DNA from: Nocardioides luteus
GTDB taxonomy: Bacteria; Actinomycetota; Actinomycetes; Propionibacteriales; Nocardioidaceae
Length of the DNA stretch: 64,000 bases
Direction of reading: 5' to 3'
Assembly (NCBI RefSeq): GCF_015752315.1
Contig: NZ_JADOVJ010000001.1
Coordinates: 372,001 to 436,000, forward strand
The stretch's first letter is position 1; every line of letters begins with the position of its first letter. A model generated the notes under the pieces. The model saw nothing but the letters and a program-made list of their open reading frames with translations. It ran no database searches and had not been told where the DNA came from. The translations under genes and the position numbers were made by a program. Shown piece by piece: positions 60,119 through 64,000 of this stretch.

Positions 60119-60748
60119 ATGGACGACTCGACCGATCGCACTCTCGACGCGGTGGGGCCGCGATTGAAGCAGCTGCGCCAACGTCGCGACATCACCCTCA
60201 GCCACTTGGCTGAAGAGACCGGAATCTCGACCAGCACGCTGTCCCGGCTCGAGGCTGGCCTGCGCCGACCCACCCTGGAACAGCTGCTCCCTCTGGCGCG
60301 GGCCTATGGCGTCACCCTCGACGACCTTGTCGATGCACCACCAACCGGCAACCCGCGCATCAACCTGCGACCCATCCCCTGCGCGGACGGCTCCATGATC
60401 CTGCCTCTGACCCGGAGACCGGGAGGCATTCAGGCCTACAAGTTCGTCCTTCCCACCGGTCGCGACGATGCCCACCCGGACCTGCGTACCCACGAGGGAT
60501 ACGACTGGGTGTACGTCCTCAACGGCAGGCTCCGGCTTGTCCTGGGCGAGCACGACCTGATCCTCGAGCCCGGCGAGGCAGCGGAGTTCGACACCCGCAC
60601 GCCGCACTGGTTCGCAGCCACCAGTTCGGGGCCGGTGGAGTACCTCAGCTTGATCGGCAAACAAGGAGAACGCGCTCACGTCCGGGCCGCGCCCAAAGCT
60701 CGTCAAGGCGCGGCGGGCGTCGACAATCAGCCGGCCCGCGACGCCTAG
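60119..60748 (+). CDS. XRE-family regulator with C-terminal cupin domain
   Basis: The 209-residue protein has an N-terminal helix-turn-helix (LKQLRQRRDITLSHLAEETG, then STSTLSRLEAGLRRPTLEQL). A cupin sensor domain follows (GYDWVYVLNGRLRLVLGEHD, then LILEPGEAAEFDTRTPHWFA). In such regulators the cupin binds a small ligand that controls DNA binding. The ATG follows GGGAG by only 2-3 nt and lies beside a palindrome. It probably regulates the divergent DHA2 transporter. The end overlaps the convergent MFS gene by 4 bp. Confidence 0.87.
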   Translation: MDDSTDRTLDAVGPRLKQLRQRRDITLSHLAEETGISTSTLSRLEAGLRRPTLEQLLPLARAYGVTLDDLVDAPPTGNPRINLRPIPCADGSMILPLTRRPGGIQAYKFVLPTGRDDAHPDLRTHEGYDWVYVLNGRLRLVLGEHDLILEPGEAAEFDTRTPHWFAATSSGPVEYLSLIGKQGERAHVRAAPKARQGAAGVDNQPARDA

Positions 60749-61965
60749 CTCGTCCGGAAGGCGAGCATCGGCCGGGAGGTGGCGCCGACGGCGGCCAGGG
60801 CGAGCAGGCAGGTGAGGCCACCGCTGACCAGGGCGAACGGGCCCGAGGTGAGCTGGGCGACGGCGCCGCCGCGGAGGTTGCCGACCTCCGGCCCGCCGGC
60901 CCCGACGATCATCTCGATCGCGGCGGTCCGGCCGCGCAGGTCGTCGGGCACCGCGAGCTGGATCAGGGTGCCGCGGGTGACCACGCTGACCGAGTCGGCC
61001 GCGCCCGCGACGGCGAGCAGGGCGAGGCACAGCCACGGTGAGGTGACCAGTCCGACGGCGCCGAGGCTGAGGCCCCACACGGCGGCGGCGCCGATGGTGA
61101 TCACGCCCGGCCGGCTGCGCCGTGTGAACGAGCCGGAGACGAGGGACGCCGCGACCCCGCCGACCGCGATCGCGGTCAGGAACAGCCCGAGCGTACGTGG
61201 GTCGCCGCCGAACCGGGCCTCGTTGACCAGCGGGAACAGGCTCACCGGCATGGCCAGGACGGTGGCCGCCAGGTCGACGAGCAGCACGCCGCGTACGACC
61301 GGCTGGGTCGCCGCGAAGCGCAGTCCTTCGATGACTCCGCCACCACTCGTCCTGGCGGGGGGAGCGAGGGCCGGGAGGCCGAGGACCCCGAGGAAGCCGG
61401 CGGCGAAGGAGGCGGCGTCGACGGCGTACGCGATCTCGAGACCCGCGTAGCCGATGATCAGGCCGCCCAGTGCCGGGCCCAGGAGCATCGATCCCTGGAA
61501 GCTCAGCCGGTTGAGGGCGAGACCGGCGGCGACCTGATCGGCCGGGAGCAGACGCGGGATCACGCCCATGCCCGCGGGGGCGGCGACCGCGCCGGTGGCG
61601 GCGATCAGCGCGACCAGCGCGAGGACGGGCCCGAGCGATGCGGGGGAGGTGCCGAGCCAGCTGGCCTGGGCGACCAGGAGCAGGCCCAGCATCAGCTGGA
61701 CGACGGTCGTGACCATCAGGATCGAACGCCGGTCGGCACGGTCCGCGACGGAGCCGCCCCAGAGCCCGACGGTCAGCATCGGGACCAGCTGGACGAGGGC
61801 GACGATGCCGGACCAGAACGGGCTGTGGGTCGACTCCCAGACCTGGTACATGACCGCGACGACCGAGATCTGACCACCGAGCCCCGAGACCGCCCGCCCG
61901 ATGAAGAAACGGCGGAAAGCGGGTGACGTACGCAACGGCGTGATGTCGATCAGCAGATGGCGCAC
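60745..61965 (-). CDS. MFS transporter, EntS/DHA3-like
   Basis: The 406-residue transporter starts LRTSPAFRRFFIGRAVSGLG, typical of the enterobactin-exporter-like DHA3 group, with motif A as WGGSVADRADRRSILMV and MGVIPRLLPADQVAAGLALN in the middle loop. About 12 helices are present. The substrate is unknown; siderophore or macrolide export is known in this group, but nothing nearby makes a siderophore. It is divergent from purS across 79 bp. Confidence 0.85.
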   Translation of the reverse strand: MRHLLIDITPLRTSPAFRRFFIGRAVSGLGGQISVVAVMYQVWESTHSPFWSGIVALVQLVPMLTVGLWGGSVADRADRRSILMVTTVVQLMLGLLLVAQASWLGTSPASLGPVLALVALIAATGAVAAPAGMGVIPRLLPADQVAAGLALNRLSFQGSMLLGPALGGLIIGYAGLEIAYAVDAASFAAGFLGVLGLPALAPPARTSGGGVIEGLRFAATQPVVRGVLLVDLAATVLAMPVSLFPLVNEARFGGDPRTLGLFLTAIAVGGVAASLVSGSFTRRSRPGVITIGAAAVWGLSLGAVGLVTSPWLCLALLAVAGAADSVSVVTRGTLIQLAVPDDLRGRTAAIEMIVGAGGPEVGNLRGGAVAQLTSGPFALVSGGLTCLLALAAVGATSRPMLAFRTS

Positions 61966-62032
61966 GAGGACCGACGGTAAAGCCCGTGATGGCCGGAGGC
62001 CAACGGTTTAGGTGAGCGGCGTATGGCCCACC

Positions 62033-62038
62033 TAGACT
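62033..62038 (+). promoter_or_regulatory. -10 box of a leaderless purS-purQ transcript
   Basis: TAGACT is followed by GCAGCC and the purS ATG at 62045, with no ribosome site. Confidence 0.5.
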
Positions 62039-62044
62039 GCAGCC

Positions 62045-62296
62045 ATGCCTCGCGTTGTCGTCGACGTCATGCCCAAGCCCGAGATTCTCGACCCGCAGGG
62101 GAAGGCCGTACTCGGCGCCCTGCCGCGGCTCGGGTTCACCGGGGTCACCGAGGTCCGTCAGGGCAAGCGGTTCGAGCTGGAGATCCCCGAGGTCACCGAC
62201 GAGGCTCTCGCCCAGATCGAGAAGCTGGCCGAGACCTTCCTCGCCAACACGGTGATCGAGAACTACGTCGTCCGCGTGGAAGAGCCGGCCAAGTGA
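62045..62296 (+). CDS. purS: Phosphoribosylformylglycinamidine synthase subunit PurS
   Basis: The 83-residue protein ([20 protein letters not shown], then [20 protein letters not shown] and [14 protein letters not shown]) is the small structural subunit that bridges PurL and PurQ in the FGAM synthase complex. The stop overlaps the purQ GTG start (GTGA), so the two subunits are made together. purL is not in the window. The start appears leaderless. Confidence 0.95.
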   Translation: MPRVVVDVMPKPEILDPQGKAVLGALPRLGFTGVTEVRQGKRFELEIPEVTDEALAQIEKLAETFLANTVIENYVVRVEEPAK

Positions 62297-62961
62297 AGAT
62301 CGGCGTCATCACCTTCCCGGGCACGCTCGACGACGTCGACGCGCAGCGCGCCGTCCGCATCGGTGGCAACGAGGCTGTCGCGCTCTGGCACGGCGACCAC
62401 GACCTCCAGGGCGTCGACGCGGTGATCCTGCCGGGCGGCTTCTCCTACGGTGACTACCTGCGCTGCGGTGCCATCTCCCGCTTCGCCCCGATCATGACCG
62501 AGGTCATCGAGGGTGCCCAGAAGGGCCTCCCGGTCCTCGGCATCTGCAACGGCTTCCAGATGCTGGTGGAGTCCCACCTGCTCCCCGGCGTCCTGCTGCG
62601 CAACGACCACCTCAAGTTCATCTGCCGCGACCAGAAGCTGCGCATCGAGAACACCTCGACCGCCTGGACCTCCGCGTTCACCCAGGACCAGGAGATCGTG
62701 GTCCCGCTGAAGAACGGCGAGGGGCAGTACGTCGCCGACGCCGACACCGTCAAGCGGCTCGAGGACGAGGGCCGCGTCGTCGCGCGCTACCTCGACGTCA
62801 ACCCCAACGGCTCGGTCAACGACATCGCCGGCATCACCAACGAGGCCGGCAACGTCGTCGGCCTGATGCCCCACCCCGAGCACGCGGTCGAGACCCTCAC
62901 CGGCTCCGGCGTCGACGGGCTCGGTTTCTTCACCTCGCTGGTCGAGAAGACCTTCGCCTGA
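62293..62961 (+). CDS. purQ: Phosphoribosylformylglycinamidine synthase glutaminase subunit PurQ
   Basis: The 222-residue class I glutamine amidotransferase releases ammonia for PurL. The nucleophile Cys is in [19 protein letters not shown], and the His-x-Glu pair is in [10 protein letters not shown]. The N-terminus [20 protein letters not shown] and [18 protein letters not shown] are characteristic. The GTG start overlaps the purS stop. It ends 9 bp from the convergent cell-wall protein gene. Confidence 0.95.
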   Translation: MKIGVITFPGTLDDVDAQRAVRIGGNEAVALWHGDHDLQGVDAVILPGGFSYGDYLRCGAISRFAPIMTEVIEGAQKGLPVLGICNGFQMLVESHLLPGVLLRNDHLKFICRDQKLRIENTSTAWTSAFTQDQEIVVPLKNGEGQYVADADTVKRLEDEGRVVARYLDVNPNGSVNDIAGITNEAGNVVGLMPHPEHAVETLTGSGVDGLGFFTSLVEKTFA

Positions 62962-62970
62962 CCTCTCGCC

Positions 62971-64000
62971 TCAGCGACCCCGAGACAGGTCGTACCAGGT
63001 GATGTCGGTCGCCATGCCGTTGGTCGTGCGCCCGAGGCGCCGCTGGTAGGCGACCAGGCCGACGTGGGTGCTCCAGTCGAGGACGCCCGTGACCTTGACC
63101 CGCTCCTCGGTGCGGGTGGTCGAGTTGAGCGCGCGCTGGAGGTCGCGGACCTGGTCCCCGGCGGAGCCGCGCTTGAGGATCGGATGCCGGTTGGCGGCCC
63201 ACAGCGTCTTCCAGGCACCTCGGGTCCACAGGTCGCGAACGGCGAGGCCGTGGCTGCGCTGCCAGTCGTGAACCGCGGCGCGCAGCGCCGAGCCGTAGTA
63301 GCCGCTCATCACGCCGTCGAAGGTGCCGCGGGTGCCGAGCATGCACTTGAGCGCCTTCACGTACGCCGCGGGCGGGGTGTAGGTCGACGTCGCCGGCGCG
63401 AGGTCGGGGTAGTAGTCGAAGTCGACGCGTACGCCGCCGCACCGGACCACGGGCGGGGCGTAGGAGCCGCGGCCGACGTCGAGATAGTCGGAGTCGATGT
63501 TGATCGTGACGCCGCCGTGGGTCTCGTCGTGGCCACCGCGATACTGCTTGACCCGGTCGTGGTCGCTCCACACGGTGTCGGGGATGTAGGTCGTCGAGGT
63601 GTTCGCCTTGCCGTCCCAGTCGGCGATCCACAGGTCCGAGGGGAAGGTGAACCCGCTCGGCTGGGCGCGCCAGACGTCATAGATCGCCTTGATCCCCGAC
63701 GCCGCGCTGGAGTACATCGCCGAGCGGTAGCCCAGCACCTTGATCCGGTAGCTCCACGCCGAGATGAACCACATCGCCGACTCGCGACAGGTCCGGTTGG
63801 CGATGTCGAAGGCCTCGAGGTCGTAGAACATGGTGCTGCCGGCAGCGATCCCGTACGCCTGGGCCGCGGCCACGGCCGCGTTGGCCTCGGCGATCGCCTG
63901 ACGCCTCGCCGCCGCGTAGCCGTCGGCCGGGTCGGGGTTGATCTTCGGGTCGTCGCCGTAGCGGGGATAGCGCGGGTTGCACGAGGCCTGCGGGCCGAGC
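62971..64000 (-). CDS. DUF1906-type glycoside-hydrolase-like protein with peptidoglycan-binding tail (partial)
   Basis: The gene runs off the right edge, so only the last 342 codons are visible. The frame is open to 64000, where it reads LGPQASCNPRYPRYGDDPKI. The visible TIM-barrel part has GIAAGSTMFYDLEAFDIANR (catalytic-type D-x-E), SAWSYRIKVLGYRSAMYSSA, LWIADWDGKA and INIDSDYLDVG. The C-terminal region resembles peptidoglycan-binding repeats (WQRSHGLAVRDLWTRGAW; ILKRGSAGDQVRDLQRAL). It is probably a secreted cell-wall enzyme. Confidence 0.8.
   Translation of the reverse strand, partial: LGPQASCNPRYPRYGDDPKINPDPADGYAAARRQAIAEANAAVAAAQAYGIAAGSTMFYDLEAFDIANRTCRESAMWFISAWSYRIKVLGYRSAMYSSAASGIKAIYDVWRAQPSGFTFPSDLWIADWDGKANTSTTYIPDTVWSDHDRVKQYRGGHDETHGGVTINIDSDYLDVGRGSYAPPVVRCGGVRVDFDYYPDLAPATSTYTPPAAYVKALKCMLGTRGTFDGVMSGYYGSALRAAVHDWQRSHGLAVRDLWTRGAWKTLWAANRHPILKRGSAGDQVRDLQRALNSTTRTEERVKVTGVLDWSTHVGLVAYQRRLGRTTNGMATDITWYDLSRGR

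Overview
The window is chromosomal DNA of a high-GC actinobacterium, most likely a Nocardioides-like member of the Nocardioidaceae. The reasons are very high G+C with strong third-position bias, many GTG/TTG starts, a grpE-dnaJ-hspR heat-shock block with an HspR-type (HAIR) operator in front of clpB, DUF3151 and DUF4032 genes, an MhuD-type haem oxygenase, and many genes whose -10 box sits 6-7 nt before the start codon (leaderless mRNAs). I see no tRNA, rRNA, CRISPR array, insertion sequence or prophage.

Layout. 1-1817: end of grpE, dnaJ and hspR. 2020-7838: a six-gene minus-strand operon of secreted DUF6230-type and membrane DUF6114-type proteins plus one unrecognised secreted protein, divergent from two tandem type I signal peptidases. 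8006-12634: a duplicated two-gene module, in which a DUF445-like membrane protein is translationally coupled to a DUF4393/Abi-alpha-like protein. 12592-19108: a DUF692/MNIO enzyme, a bifunctional penicillin-binding protein, a ferritin-like protein and a lytic transglycosylase with a Thr/Pro/Glu tail. Next come a 77-residue membrane peptide with a Cys/Ser/Gly-rich tail and a small protein resembling an MNIO partner domain. 19264-21849: clpB. 21978-31747: small membrane proteins, a CPT-like kinase, two DedA proteins, pyrE, an aminotransferase, a SPOUT methyltransferase, a septum-formation-like protein and a Tat-exported phosphoesterase. 31753-38241: an ECF sigma factor with its probable anti-sigma factor, fructose-bisphosphate aldolase, a fibronectin-type surface protein and a GntR/cache pair. 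38252-64000: export pumps with local regulators interleaved with housekeeping genes (lysS, purA, purD, purB, purC, purS, purQ), mhuD next to a DUF2236 oxygenase, a sulfotransferase, an acyl-CoA synthetase and the end of a DUF1906-type cell-wall protein.

How they fit together. HspR (1380-1817) should act at the inverted repeat at 19161-19185 in front of clpB. Six purine genes lie within 42.9-63.0 kb, several of them apparently leaderless. Three blocks are good candidates for poorly described systems: the DUF6230/DUF6114/signal-peptidase locus, the duplicated DUF445-like/Abi-alpha-like module, and a split MNIO peptide-modification locus (12592-13473 with 18453-19108). All family assignments come from reading the protein sequences; no database search was run.
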